A stretch of DNA of 64,000 bases. It comes from Opitutia bacterium. GTDB taxonomy: Bacteria > Verrucomicrobiota > Verrucomicrobiia > Opitutales > UBA953. Below are positions 8,709-17,030 of this stretch, one piece after another. A program made the position numbers and the translations under genes. A model generated the notes under the pieces. It had not been told where the DNA came from. It searched no databases and was given only the letters and a program-made list of their open reading frames with translations. Each line of letters starts with the position of its first letter. The stretch's first letter is position 1. The stretch lies in the NCBI GenBank assembly GCA_947470855.1, contig CANIUQ010000004.1, positions 23,271 through 87,270 of the forward strand. Reading direction: 5' to 3'.

Positions 8709-9110
8709 ATGCTGCAATCTACGGTCGAGACCCGCGTTCGATTTGCCGAAACAGATGCCATGGGCGTAACCTACCATGGAAATTACCTGCCGTGGTTTGA
8801 AATGGCTCGCGTATCATTGCTCGATCAAATCGGCTGCCCTTATCGCGAACTAGAAAAATCAGGTTTTCTTTTGCCCGTTTTAGAAACTGGCCTCACCTAT
8901 CATCAACCCTCGCACTTTGATGATCGGCTGACTATCACCGTGCAATTACTGGAAAAGCCCATGGCGCGTTTGCGTTTAAATTATACAGTGAAGCGGGGTC
9001 AGGACATATTGGTCGAAGGTTTTACGGTGCATGCTTTTGTGAATCGCGAATTTAAACCCGTGCGTCCACCTGCGGTATTTGCCGAAGCCATGCAGCGGGC
9101 ATTTAAATAA
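8709..9110 (+). CDS. YbgC/4-hydroxybenzoyl-CoA-type thioesterase
   Basis: A 133-aa hot-dog-fold acyl-CoA thioesterase. The family signature RFAETDAMGVTYHGNYLPWFE (about residues 11-31) includes the catalytic Asp. Members hydrolyse short- or medium-chain acyl-CoA or aromatic CoA esters; YbgC is linked to the Tol-Pal system and phospholipid metabolism in proteobacteria, but no tol genes are nearby here. It starts a three-gene run with the metallo-hydrolase 7 nt downstream. Confidence 0.92.
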   Translation: MLQSTVETRVRFAETDAMGVTYHGNYLPWFEMARVSLLDQIGCPYRELEKSGFLLPVLETGLTYHQPSHFDDRLTITVQLLEKPMARLRLNYTVKRGQDILVEGFTVHAFVNREFKPVRPPAVFAEAMQRAFK

Positions 9111-9117
9111 AGAATTT

Positions 9118-9768
9118 ATGAAAATTGAAGTCTGGTCCCTTGGACCGTTTGAAACCAATGCTTATTTGCTCACGTCAGAAGATGATAAGTCGTGTCTCTT
9201 GGTCGATGCACCGAAAGATGCAGCTAAGAAAATTTTGCCGATTATTCAAAGTCGAGGACTCACCCTAACCCATGTACTCATAACCCACGGGCATTGGGAT
9301 CACATGTGCGATGCTCACGCCTTTGTCAAAGCGGGCGTTGAAGTTTTTGCACATCATGATGATCAACAACTCATCGAAAACATTGAAGCCTATCGCGATC
9401 GCTACACTGCGATGATGCCTTTTTTAACTGATAATGATTTTCGTTCAACGCACGTAACCCAGTGGCTCAAGCACGGTGACACCTTTAGTGCCTTGGGCAG
9501 AACTTTTGAAGCCCGCCATGTTCCCGGCCACTGCCCGGGTAGTTTGCTATTTTACAGTGCCACGGATCAGCTCGCATTCTCGGGTGACGCCATCTTTGCT
9601 GGTTCAGTGGGTCGAACCGATTTGCCGAATGGGAACTGGAATCAGCTTTTGCAATCGATTCGGAATCATATCTACAGCCTCCCTGATGCCACAGTGCTTT
9701 TGCCAGGACATGGTGGAAGTACGACCGTGGGACGAGAAAAGCAGACCAATCCCTACGCGAAACCTTAA
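9118..9768 (+). CDS. Metallo-beta-lactamase-fold hydrolase (glyoxalase II-like)
   Basis: A 216-aa metallo-hydrolase with the THGHWDHMCD motif (HxHxDH variant) near residue 58, a histidine in the RHVPGHCPGS segment, an aspartate in FSGDAIFAGSVGRTDLP and a final histidine in LLPGHGG, the full set of ligands for a binuclear metal site. The GRTDLP segment is characteristic of YcbL/glyoxalase-II-like hydrolases. The ATG at 9118 is chosen because the open frame upstream overlaps the thioesterase gene. The substrate is probably a thioester such as S-lactoylglutathione, but this is uncertain. Confidence 0.92.
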   Translation: MKIEVWSLGPFETNAYLLTSEDDKSCLLVDAPKDAAKKILPIIQSRGLTLTHVLITHGHWDHMCDAHAFVKAGVEVFAHHDDQQLIENIEAYRDRYTAMMPFLTDNDFRSTHVTQWLKHGDTFSALGRTFEARHVPGHCPGSLLFYSATDQLAFSGDAIFAGSVGRTDLPNGNWNQLLQSIRNHIYSLPDATVLLPGHGGSTTVGREKQTNPYAKP

Positions 9769-9771
9769 ATC

Positions 9772-10281
9772 GTGGCGACACCTTGTCCGTTTCTACCCTC
9801 TTCCGCTCGAAGGTATTCGTGGCGCGATTTGGCTAAGTTTCGGGAAAATCAAGGTGCCGAACTTTACCAACGCTGCTTAGAATACGGGCAACAACTTTGG
9901 CTCGATCATTTACCAGCCAGAGCTCTCTTGGCGGTGGATCGTGCTCTCTACTGTGATATTCCTGCCGAAGCGGCTATCTTGAAAAAATGGCCTTTACCTT
10001 ATCAGGCAATTGCATGGCTAGTCAGTCAGCCGACGGAGCACTTTACTGGAAATGCTCGCGTGCACTATCAACACCTTGCGGATCGTGTGAGGGGCGAACG
10101 TGCCGACATCAAGAAATGGCGGGCATGGGCAGCGTGGGCCGTCGTTCGAAAAACGAGACCCGACTTAAGTTCTGACCCTCGTCATAAAGTCATTGAGCCA
10201 ACCCATCGTGAAATCCTTCAAGGCCTAAAGTCCTTTGGATTACCCGAAGAGCCCACCTGGTGGGAGAAATCGATTGGCTGA
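9772..10281 (+). CDS. Protein of unknown function downstream of the metallo-hydrolase
   Basis: A 169-aa protein I do not recognise. It starts with GTG 3 nt after the preceding stop, so it belongs to the thioesterase/hydrolase run. It is soluble, tryptophan-rich and helical in appearance (YQRCLEYGQQLWLDHLPARALLAVDRALYCD, then KKWRAWAAWAVVRKTRPDL), with no transmembrane segment, metal motif or nucleotide-binding loop. The end is 1 nt from the stop of convergent fabF. Confidence 0.75.
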   Translation: MATPCPFLPSSARRYSWRDLAKFRENQGAELYQRCLEYGQQLWLDHLPARALLAVDRALYCDIPAEAAILKKWPLPYQAIAWLVSQPTEHFTGNARVHYQHLADRVRGERADIKKWRAWAAWAVVRKTRPDLSSDPRHKVIEPTHREILQGLKSFGLPEEPTWWEKSIG

Positions 10282-10282
10282 T

Positions 10283-11536
10283 TTACAGACGCTTAAAGAC
10301 CAAGGAGGCGTTGTGCCCGCCGAAGCCGAGGTTATTAGAAATCGCAACATCGACTTTCATTTCACGAGCCTTATTCGGTACGTAATCTAAATCGCAATCG
10401 GGATCTGGGTTCTCGTAATTAATCGTCGGCGGAACTTTATTATGGAAAATGGATAAAGCACAAACCGCGGCTTCCACTCCGCCGGCAGCACCGAGCAGGT
10501 GACCCGTCATCGATTTCGTGGAGGAGATTGCAATCTTGTAAGCTTGTTCCCCAAACGTGCGTTTAATAGCCAACGATTCACAACGGTCATTAATCGGCGT
10601 CGAAGTGCCGTGAGCGTTGATGTAATGAACTTGTTCTTTGGTTACACCCGCATCGTCTAAGGCGCGATTTAAACAAAGAGCGAGACCCTTACCCTCTTGG
10701 TCTTGGCCCGTAATATGGTAAGCATCGCAGGTCGCGCCATAACCAGCGAGTTCGCAATAAATGCGAGCTCCTCGAGCTTGAGCGTGTTCGAGGGATTCGA
10801 TAACTAAAACGGCTGCACCTTCACCCATCACGAAACCATCGCGAAGCTTATCAAAAGGACGCGAGGCCTTCTCGGGCGTATCATTAAAATCGGAAGACAT
10901 GGCCTTCATATTACAGAAGCCTGCATAGCCTAAACGAGTGATGGCAGCTTCCGAGCCACCAGAGAGCATCACGTCAGCGTGACCATCACGAATGTGGCGC
11001 ATCGCTTCACCGAGTGAGTGCGAGCCTGAGGCACAGGCAGAAACAACGCCAAAGTTTACGGACTTGGCTTTGAACTCAATGGCCACGACGCCTGAGGCGA
11101 TGTTGGCGATGAGCGAGGGAATCGTGAAAGGTGAAACCCGAGAAGGTCCGCGTTCAAAAAGCACGCGTGACTGAGCCTCGATGGTTTCCATACCACCAAT
11201 TCCAGAGCCGATAATGACTCCAAATTTTTCCGAATCGATTTTGTTAACATCGAGTTTCGCGTCCTCGACTGCCATACGCGAGGCGGCTACTGCATACTGA
11301 GTGTAGCGATCATTCCGCTTTGCCTCCTTGGGATCCATGTATTTACCAGGATCAAATTCCTTGATTTCGGCACCGACCTTCGACGGGAAATCAGTCGGAT
11401 CAAAACGAGTCAGACGGGAAATACCTGAACGGCCTTTCATCAGGGAATCCCAGAAAGAAGCCGTATCGGGTCCAAGTGCCGACAGGCAACCAATGCCTGT
11501 GACGACAACTCGACGAGGTTTGGTTGGTGTGCTCAC
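10283..11536 (-). CDS. fabF: Beta-ketoacyl-ACP synthase II
   Basis: A 417-aa condensing enzyme that extends acyl-ACP by malonyl-ACP in type II fatty acid synthesis. The Cys-His-His triad is visible as C168 (VVSACASGSHS), H309 (NAHGTSTP) and H346 (TGHLLGAAGG), the arrangement of FabF/FabB. Length matches the family. It begins with GTG and follows acpP by 31 nt in the common fabG-acpP-fabF order. Confidence 0.98.
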   Translation of the reverse strand: MSTPTKPRRVVVTGIGCLSALGPDTASFWDSLMKGRSGISRLTRFDPTDFPSKVGAEIKEFDPGKYMDPKEAKRNDRYTQYAVAASRMAVEDAKLDVNKIDSEKFGVIIGSGIGGMETIEAQSRVLFERGPSRVSPFTIPSLIANIASGVVAIEFKAKSVNFGVVSACASGSHSLGEAMRHIRDGHADVMLSGGSEAAITRLGYAGFCNMKAMSSDFNDTPEKASRPFDKLRDGFVMGEGAAVLVIESLEHAQARGARIYCELAGYGATCDAYHITGQDQEGKGLALCLNRALDDAGVTKEQVHYINAHGTSTPINDRCESLAIKRTFGEQAYKIAISSTKSMTGHLLGAAGGVEAAVCALSIFHNKVPPTINYENPDPDCDLDYVPNKAREMKVDVAISNNLGFGGHNASLVFKRL

Positions 11537-11567
11537 GTTGACGGGCTAAATCGCAAGCCCGTGGCGG

Positions 11568-11813
11568 TTATTTAGTGGCGTTAGCCTTAATGAACTCGAT
11601 GGCATCACCCACGGTCTTCATGGATGCTGCTTTGTCCTCAGGAATGGAGGAAATGCCGAACTCGTCTTCGAAGGCCATAATGATCTCAACCAGGTCGAGA
11701 GAATCGGCCTTGAGGTCAGTTTGGAAGCCAGCCGAGGCAGTGACCTGCTCAGGGTTGACGCTCAACTGCTTTACGATGATGTCTGTTACGCGTTTTTCAA
11801 TGTTTTCAGTCAT
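11568..11813 (-). CDS. acpP: Acyl carrier protein
   Basis: An 81-aa acidic carrier protein. S38 in the LKADSLDLVE motif is the site for 4'-phosphopantetheine attachment, on which acyl chains are held during fatty acid synthesis. It sits between fabG and fabF. Despite the expected very high expression, the bases before the ATG (ACCTTTTACC) contain no Shine-Dalgarno sequence. Confidence 0.98.
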   Translation of the reverse strand: MTENIEKRVTDIIVKQLSVNPEQVTASAGFQTDLKADSLDLVEIIMAFEDEFGISSIPEDKAASMKTVGDAIEFIKANATK

Positions 11814-11845
11814 GGTAAAAGGTATTTGGGAGTGATTTCTGGGTG

Positions 11846-12595
11846 TCAGATAGCCATCCCACCGTCAACCGAAAAGACCTGACCTGTGATATACCCCCCC
11901 TCTTCGGAGGCCAGAAAATCGACCATTGCGGCGATATCGGTGGTGGTTCCAAAGCGACCGAGCGGGATTACACCCAAAATCTTCTGTTTAATCTCTTCGG
12001 ATAATTCACCTGTCATATCGGTGGTGATAAAACCAGGAGCAACGGCATTGGCCGTAATGCTACGACCTGCGAGCTCTCGGGCAAGTGTCATCGTCAAACC
12101 ATGAAGACCGGCTTTGGCGGCGGCGTAGTTGGCTTGCCCAGCATTGCCTTGGACGCCTGTCACCGAGGAGATACTGATGATACGACCCCAGCGTTTTTTG
12201 GTCATCGGGCGAACAAGACCTTTAACCCAGAAGAAAGCGGAAGAAAGATTGGTAGAAATGACATCGTTCCAGTCCTGCTCACTCATCGCCATGACAAGTT
12301 TATCGCGAGTGATACCTGCGTTGTTCACTAAAATTTCCACGGCACCAAACTCAGCATTGATCTGCTCGCAAGCCTTAGCCACAGCCGTGGCGTCAGAAAC
12401 GTCCACCTGAATAGCCTTAGCTTTGAGACCTTTGGCCAAAATATCGTTGGCGACGGAAACACAGGTTTCGGATTTAGAAACACAGATAACCGTATGGCCA
12501 TGCGAGGCGAGCCGTTCAGCGATAGCTTTTCCAATGCCACGACCGGCACCAGTAACAAGGGCTACGCGGGGATGATGCGTCAGTTGCATTGCCAT
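11846..12595 (-). CDS. fabG: 3-oxoacyl-ACP reductase
   Basis: A 249-aa short-chain dehydrogenase that reduces 3-oxoacyl-ACP with NADPH. The Rossmann motif VTGAGRGIGKA (14-24), NNAG (91-94), catalytic serine in SISSVTG (143-144), and Y157/K161 (NYAAAKAG) are all present. The start is put at ATG 12595 (MAMQLTHHP); ATG 12589 is equally possible. The open frame upstream crosses a terminator hairpin and is not part of the gene. It is the first gene of fabG-acpP-fabF. Confidence 0.96.
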   Translation of the reverse strand: MAMQLTHHPRVALVTGAGRGIGKAIAERLASHGHTVICVSKSETCVSVANDILAKGLKAKAIQVDVSDATAVAKACEQINAEFGAVEILVNNAGITRDKLVMAMSEQDWNDVISTNLSSAFFWVKGLVRPMTKKRWGRIISISSVTGVQGNAGQANYAAAKAGLHGLTMTLARELAGRSITANAVAPGFITTDMTGELSEEIKQKILGVIPLGRFGTTTDIAAMVDFLASEEGGYITGQVFSVDGGMAI

Positions 12596-12604
12596 GGATG
12601 TGGA

Positions 12605-12629
12605 GAAAAAATGCCTCTTAGGCAAGAGG
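12605..12629 (-). terminator. Intrinsic terminator after the CysJ-like gene
   Basis: On the minus strand, CCTCTT-GCCT-AAGAGG (plus 12614-12629) is followed by CATTTTTTCTCC. It lies 26 nt after the stop of the reductase gene and just before fabG, separating the two transcription units. Confidence 0.8.
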
Positions 12630-12654
12630 TGAAATAACCCTCTGCAAAGACAAA

Positions 12655-13803
12655 TCAGTAAACGTCGCGCTGATAGCGGCCGTCTTTTTTGAACTGTTTG
12701 ACCCACTCAACCGCTGCTTCGGGTGTCATCTTTCCTTGTTCAGCGACAATAGCGTGCAAGGTGGCATCGACATCTTTGGCCATTCTTTTGGCATCACCGC
12801 AGACATAGAAATAAGCCCCCTCCTGAATCCATCGCCAAAGCTCGGCAGCCTTTTCCTTCATACGATCTTGCACATAAATCTTTTGTGCCTGATCGCGTGA
12901 AAACGCACAATCGAGTTTGGTTAGGACACCCGATTTTAAATAATCGGCCCATTCATCGGCATAGAGGAAATCGTGCTCGCGACGCTGATCGCCAAAAAAC
13001 AGCCAATTCTTTCCTTTGGCACCACGCGTAGCTCGATCCATCACAAAACTACGGAAAGGGGCTACACCCGTTCCTGGTCCAACCATGATAATGGGGGCAT
13101 CGTCATTAGCTGGTAAACCAAAGTGTGAGTCGGCCACAAAGATAGGTAAATCAGCTTCGTTCATTCTAGCACGATCAGCTAAATAAGTGGAGCACACCCC
13201 TTCTCTTGCTCGACCATTCGTTTCGTAGCGAACGACCGCGACTGTGAGATGAATTTCTTGGGGATACTTTGAAGGTGCTGAAGAAATCGAATACAAACGT
13301 GGCATTAATTTGCGCTGCAGTTCCACGAGTTCTTGCGCGCTGATTTTGGCCGAGGGGTATTCAGTAAAAAGATCAACAAACTCTCGTTGCTCGATCCATG
13401 ACTTCTTTTTCTCGGCGTCTGCTTCAGCGAGTTTAGAAGCTAAATCACTTTTCTGTCCTGCGTCCGTCGCATGATCATGTAAGCACTGCACAAATTTGTA
13501 TGTCGGTGCATTCAAAGAGAGTCGTTTGGATAACGCTTCTCGCAAAGACATCGGTGACGTATCTTTAGGAATCGTAATCGATTCGTTTCCTGAAAATCCT
13601 GCGGCAGTCAGCAAGGCATCAACGGCTTTAGGGTTATTGACCGGATAAACCCCGAGAGAATCGCCACATTTATAAGTCAGTCCACTGCCAGATAAAGACA
13701 CGGAGAAATGCTGAGTGTCTTTTTGACTGGCGGGGGAACTTAAACGCCGACGATCGACCAGTTTCGCGTGAAAGGGGTTATTCTTATCAAAGGGTGCACT
13801 CAT
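12655..13803 (-). CDS. CysJ-like FAD/NADPH reductase lacking the flavodoxin domain
   Basis: A 382-aa flavoprotein matching the C-terminal two-thirds of sulfite reductase alpha subunit and cytochrome P450 reductase. The FAD-binding part has RLYSISSAP and GVCSTYLA; the NADPH part has GPGTGVAPFRSF, GDQRREHDFLY, YVCGDAKRMAKDV and the C-terminal RDVY characteristic of CysJ. The FMN/flavodoxin domain that precedes these in CysJ is missing: the protein begins directly with the connecting region. Electrons would have to pass to a separate flavodoxin, ferredoxin or hemoprotein. ATG 13803 is chosen; ATG 13830 and GTG 13845 are in frame. It follows the GH16-like gene by 28 nt. Confidence 0.85.
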   Translation of the reverse strand: MSAPFDKNNPFHAKLVDRRRLSSPASQKDTQHFSVSLSGSGLTYKCGDSLGVYPVNNPKAVDALLTAAGFSGNESITIPKDTSPMSLREALSKRLSLNAPTYKFVQCLHDHATDAGQKSDLASKLAEADAEKKKSWIEQREFVDLFTEYPSAKISAQELVELQRKLMPRLYSISSAPSKYPQEIHLTVAVVRYETNGRAREGVCSTYLADRARMNEADLPIFVADSHFGLPANDDAPIIMVGPGTGVAPFRSFVMDRATRGAKGKNWLFFGDQRREHDFLYADEWADYLKSGVLTKLDCAFSRDQAQKIYVQDRMKEKAAELWRWIQEGAYFYVCGDAKRMAKDVDATLHAIVAEQGKMTPEAAVEWVKQFKKDGRYQRDVY

Positions 13804-13873
13804 GTCTGTAGCCGCAGAATGATGAGCCATGGAAGATGGCAACACCCTTTTACAATGGAGAGATTTTTAGCTC

Positions 13874-14599
13874 TTATTTATAGACCCGAACGTAATCGAC
13901 CTCGAAATCGTCGCCCACGAAATCAGCGGTCGGATTAGCCTTTTCCAATTGTTGCTCACTCACCCAGTGGCCGAGACTGATTTCCATACCCACAGAAGGT
14001 GTGGGTCGAGCAATCGATCGTATCTTTTTACCGTTCATATAGATTTCGTATGCAGTGTCGGTGAGAAGGAAACCGTAAGCATGAAAAGCCGTAGGAATCT
14101 CGGTAGCCTTAACCGGCAGGACCGACCTACCTTTAGGAGCTTCGTTATAGTTTTTAACTCCGGATGTATCACCAATTTTTCCGCCAAAATTCAGAGCACC
14201 TCCATCTTTATTGGATGGGTCTGCGTAGTACTCGATGAATAAATTTGCTTGGGGCATTTTGGGAGATTTTTCGTTGATGATGGAGAAAGCCCCCCGGTGA
14301 TTAGGACGTGCCGTGTACTTAGCGGATGCTTCAAAGTAGCCACGGACTTGCTTAAATTTACCTTTGGTTGTGATTCCACTACCTTGCCAGCCATAACCCT
14401 TACCTCCGTCGGTGATAGCAATCTTAAGAATGCCACCGCTCACAGTAACACGAGAAGAATTTCCAACATAATCCCATTTATTTAAATCCAAGTTGGAACC
14501 ATCAAACTCATCCGACCACGTAAGTTTTAGACCGTCCGTTGGGCCAGCGGCCCAAAGTTGAACTGAAAACAGAGCAAGAATCAGGCTTGTAAATCTCAT
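13874..14599 (-). CDS. Secreted GH16-like protein with a degenerate active-site motif
   Basis: A 241-aa exported protein with an N-terminal signal peptide (hydrophobic residues 4-17, cleavage probably after LWA). The remainder resembles the GH16 beta-jelly-roll (laminarinase/agarase/carrageenase family): WSDEFDGSNLDLNKWDY at the start, GYFEASAKY in the middle and FEVDYVRVYK at the end. The catalytic ExDxxE motif is not intact: the equivalent stretch reads QANLFIEYY, keeping only the last Glu. It may be an inactive glycan-binding relative or a diverged enzyme. It lies between the RluB-type gene and the CysJ-like gene. Confidence 0.8.
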   Translation of the reverse strand: MRFTSLILALFSVQLWAAGPTDGLKLTWSDEFDGSNLDLNKWDYVGNSSRVTVSGGILKIAITDGGKGYGWQGSGITTKGKFKQVRGYFEASAKYTARPNHRGAFSIINEKSPKMPQANLFIEYYADPSNKDGGALNFGGKIGDTSGVKNYNEAPKGRSVLPVKATEIPTAFHAYGFLLTDTAYEIYMNGKKIRSIARPTPSVGMEISLGHWVSEQQLEKANPTADFVGDDFEVDYVRVYK

Positions 14600-14667
14600 A
14601 GGATTTTTGATGCGACTTTCAATTTAATCCTTTTTTACAAACAATGCAAGTCGGACTGGAAGCCTTG

Positions 14668-15372
14668 TTAATTCTCGAAAATTAGGTCAATTTCCTTGCG
14701 GGAAAGGGGGCGACAATCGCCTAGAGGCATTTTACGTAGAACCAGGCTACCAATTTGGTATCGCTTCAGTACCTTTACATGGAAACCAAAGATTTCAAAT
14801 AAGCGACGGATTTCACGTTTTCGGCCTTGATCGAGGTGAACCTCGAGTTGCTTAGGGTCATCGGGCGAACGAATCACCTTTTTGAATCTTAAAAGTTCTC
14901 CTTCCTCCATCGCTCCTTTAAGTAACTTGGGCGTGAGTTTCGAATCATAGTCACGATTCAAATGAACTTCGTACTTTTTAATCACTCCGCCAGAGGGGTG
15001 CATGACCTTGTTTGCAAGAGCGCCATCGTTGGTTAAAAGTAAAAGCCCCTCGGAATCTTTATCCAGGCGCCCCACACAAAATAAACGCAAAGCCTTGTAT
15101 TCTGGAGGGACCATTTCAAAAACCGTGTGCCCTCCGTGGGCATCGACATTGGTGCAGAGAAATCCTCGAGGCTTGTTCATCATCAATACCACATTTCTCG
15201 AAACGCTTTTAACCTCTCGACCTCGATAACGCACCACATCAACAGCGGGATCCACTGGCTGACCCGTTCCAGCGACTTTGCCATTAATGGTGACCAACCC
15301 CTCGGAAACCAGTCGTTCGGCTTCCCTTCGGGAACAAATTCCCGCCTGAGCAAGGAATTTATGAATTCGCAT
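14668..15372 (-). CDS. RsuA/RluB-family pseudouridine synthase
   Basis: A 234-aa rRNA-modifying enzyme. An S4 RNA-binding domain (MRIHKFLAQAGICSRREAERLV) occupies residues 1-60. The catalytic domain carries the family motif GRLDKDSEGLLLLTNDG with the nucleophilic Asp, and QGRKREIRRLFEIFG near the C-terminus as in RluB/RsuA. ATG 15372 is chosen because it puts the S4 domain at the N-terminus; GTG 15387 is in frame. RluB (23S) is more likely than RsuA (16S), but this is not decisive. Confidence 0.93.
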   Translation of the reverse strand: MRIHKFLAQAGICSRREAERLVSEGLVTINGKVAGTGQPVDPAVDVVRYRGREVKSVSRNVVLMMNKPRGFLCTNVDAHGGHTVFEMVPPEYKALRLFCVGRLDKDSEGLLLLTNDGALANKVMHPSGGVIKKYEVHLNRDYDSKLTPKLLKGAMEEGELLRFKKVIRSPDDPKQLEVHLDQGRKREIRRLFEIFGFHVKVLKRYQIGSLVLRKMPLGDCRPLSRKEIDLIFEN

Positions 15373-15490
15373 CGTATTTTCGGTCACGCCCTATGTCTAA
15401 AGGAACAATTCCGCTCAGGGCGAGATAATCAGTCATATTCCTGAATAACTTTTCTCGCCCTCCCTACCCCGTTTGTCCTACTTAAAGACC

Positions 15491-16363
15491 ATGAAGCTTA
15501 TTGATGGTAATGCGATAGCCCAAGAAGTGCTTGCCGAAGTTAAAAATCGGGTAGCCAAATTGAGTCCGGTGATTCCTCACGTCGCTTTCGTCCGCGTCGG
15601 AGAAGACCCTGCCTCGGTATCTTACGTAACTAAAAAACAAAAAACGGCGGCAGAAGTCGGTATGAAGGCCAGCCTCAAAGTTTTCCCCGAAAGCGTGAGC
15701 AAGGAAGAACTCTTTGCTCACCTCGATGCCCTCAACGCCGACTCAACCGTTCACGGTATCCTGATTCAGGCACCCTTACCCAAACATTTACCGGAGACCG
15801 AGGTCTTTAATCGAGTATCAGCGAATAAAGATGTGGATGGTTTTGGCACGCAGAGCATTGGCCGGCTTGTACAAGAACTGCCCGGAGCCTTTGCTGCTTG
15901 CACGCCTGCAGGTGTCATCGAATTGCTTCGTCGTTCAGGTGTTGAGACTGCGGGCAAGCATGCCGTTGTGGTTGGACGCTCTTTGATTGTTGGTAAGCCT
16001 GCTGCGGTTCTTTTATTGGCCAAGGGATGTGATTGTACGGTTACGATTGCTCACTCGCGTACACGTGATCTTCCCACCATCGTTCGTCAGGCGGACATTG
16101 TTGTGGCTGCGATTGGCAAACCTAAATTCATCACTGCGGATATGATTAAGCCGGGAGCCGTCGTCATCGATGTGGGTATCAATCGTGTCCCCGATTCGAC
16201 TAAAAAAACGGGTTATCGCATTGTTGGGGATGTAGACTTTGAGGGCGTTTCACCGAAGTGTGCGGCGATTACGCCTGTACCAGGTGGAGTTGGACCAATG
16301 ACCGTAGCGATGCTGATGCAGAACACCTTGAACGCTTGCGAGCGAGCCCAGTCCCGTGGCTGA
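15491..16363 (+). CDS. folD: Methylenetetrahydrofolate dehydrogenase/cyclohydrolase
   Basis: A 290-aa bifunctional folate enzyme making 10-formyl-THF from 5,10-methylene-THF. The catalytic Tyr/Lys pair is Y45 and K49 (SYVTKKQK), followed by [14 protein letters not shown], the nucleotide-binding [12 protein letters not shown] and the C-terminal [18 protein letters not shown] 15491 begins MKLIDG as in other FolD proteins; a TTG six codons upstream is in frame. The product feeds Fmt and PurU-related metabolism, both encoded in this window. The last 8 nt overlap the RDD gene. Confidence 0.97.
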   Translation: MKLIDGNAIAQEVLAEVKNRVAKLSPVIPHVAFVRVGEDPASVSYVTKKQKTAAEVGMKASLKVFPESVSKEELFAHLDALNADSTVHGILIQAPLPKHLPETEVFNRVSANKDVDGFGTQSIGRLVQELPGAFAACTPAGVIELLRRSGVETAGKHAVVVGRSLIVGKPAAVLLLAKGCDCTVTIAHSRTRDLPTIVRQADIVVAAIGKPKFITADMIKPGAVVIDVGINRVPDSTKKTGYRIVGDVDFEGVSPKCAAITPVPGGVGPMTVAMLMQNTLNACERAQSRG

Positions 16364-16961
16364 AGTGAAACCACCTCCCCTGCCCTTGCCTCCCGCTGGC
16401 TTTGGCTGGCGCACTCTCGCCTGCCTTGCGGACATCATTCCTCTCATTATTTTGGGTGTTTTCCTCGGAGGTTATTTTGCAAATACAGAACAGTTGGAGG
16501 CAAAACAGAGGGTCGACGATTTTCAGAAGCGACTCGAACAACAATACATCAAGACGCTTTCCAACCCCAGCGAACGGGAACAAACCGCATTACGGAAAAT
16601 GATTATGCAGCCCGACACTCAAGACGTAACGGCCGTGCAGACATGGTACACCCACCAGGGTGTTGTTTGTTTTTTCGTTCTCTTAGTCGGACTTGCCTTG
16701 CAGGAAATTGTCGCTTCTGGACAGACCATCGGTAAACGCATTTTTAATCTACGCACGGTCGATTTTTATACTCAGCAATCTCCAGGAATGATGTCCTGTT
16801 TCCTTCGCTCAGCCTGGAAAGCTGCCTTTCTTGCTTTGGTAAATCCCCTCATTCTCATTTTAGGGATAATCAATTTTCACATTCCTTTATTTCGTCGAGA
16901 CCGTCGGGCGTGGCATGATATGCTCACCCGAACTTATGTCGTGGACGACAAAAAGAAGTAA
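16356..16961 (+). CDS. RDD-family inner-membrane protein
   Basis: A 201-aa membrane protein that starts with GTG inside the last codons of folD. It has a proline-rich N-terminus, the RDD-type segment [21 protein letters not shown] (first helix, charged Arg and Asp retained), a second helix near residue 105 ([18 protein letters not shown]), [15 protein letters not shown], and a third helix near residue 170 followed by [17 protein letters not shown]. This order is typical of RDD proteins; molecular function of the family is poorly defined. Coupling to folD is probably positional. Confidence 0.85.
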   Translation: MAEVKPPPLPLPPAGFGWRTLACLADIIPLIILGVFLGGYFANTEQLEAKQRVDDFQKRLEQQYIKTLSNPSEREQTALRKMIMQPDTQDVTAVQTWYTHQGVVCFFVLLVGLALQEIVASGQTIGKRIFNLRTVDFYTQQSPGMMSCFLRSAWKAAFLALVNPLILILGIINFHIPLFRRDRRAWHDMLTRTYVVDDKKK

Positions 16962-16982
16962 GCTCGCAAAAGCTAAAGGCAT

Positions 16983-17008
16983 AAAAAAGCCTCAGTTTCC
17001 TGAGGCTT
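16983..17008 (-). terminator. Intrinsic terminator of pnp
   Basis: Minus-strand 9-bp stem AAGCCTCAG/CTGAGGCTT with a GAAA tetraloop (plus 16987-17008) followed by TTTTA. It lies 22 nt after the pnp stop and could also end the convergent folD-RDD transcript. Confidence 0.92.
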
Positions 17009-17030
17009 GAGGGATGGTTCGCTGGGCGAA

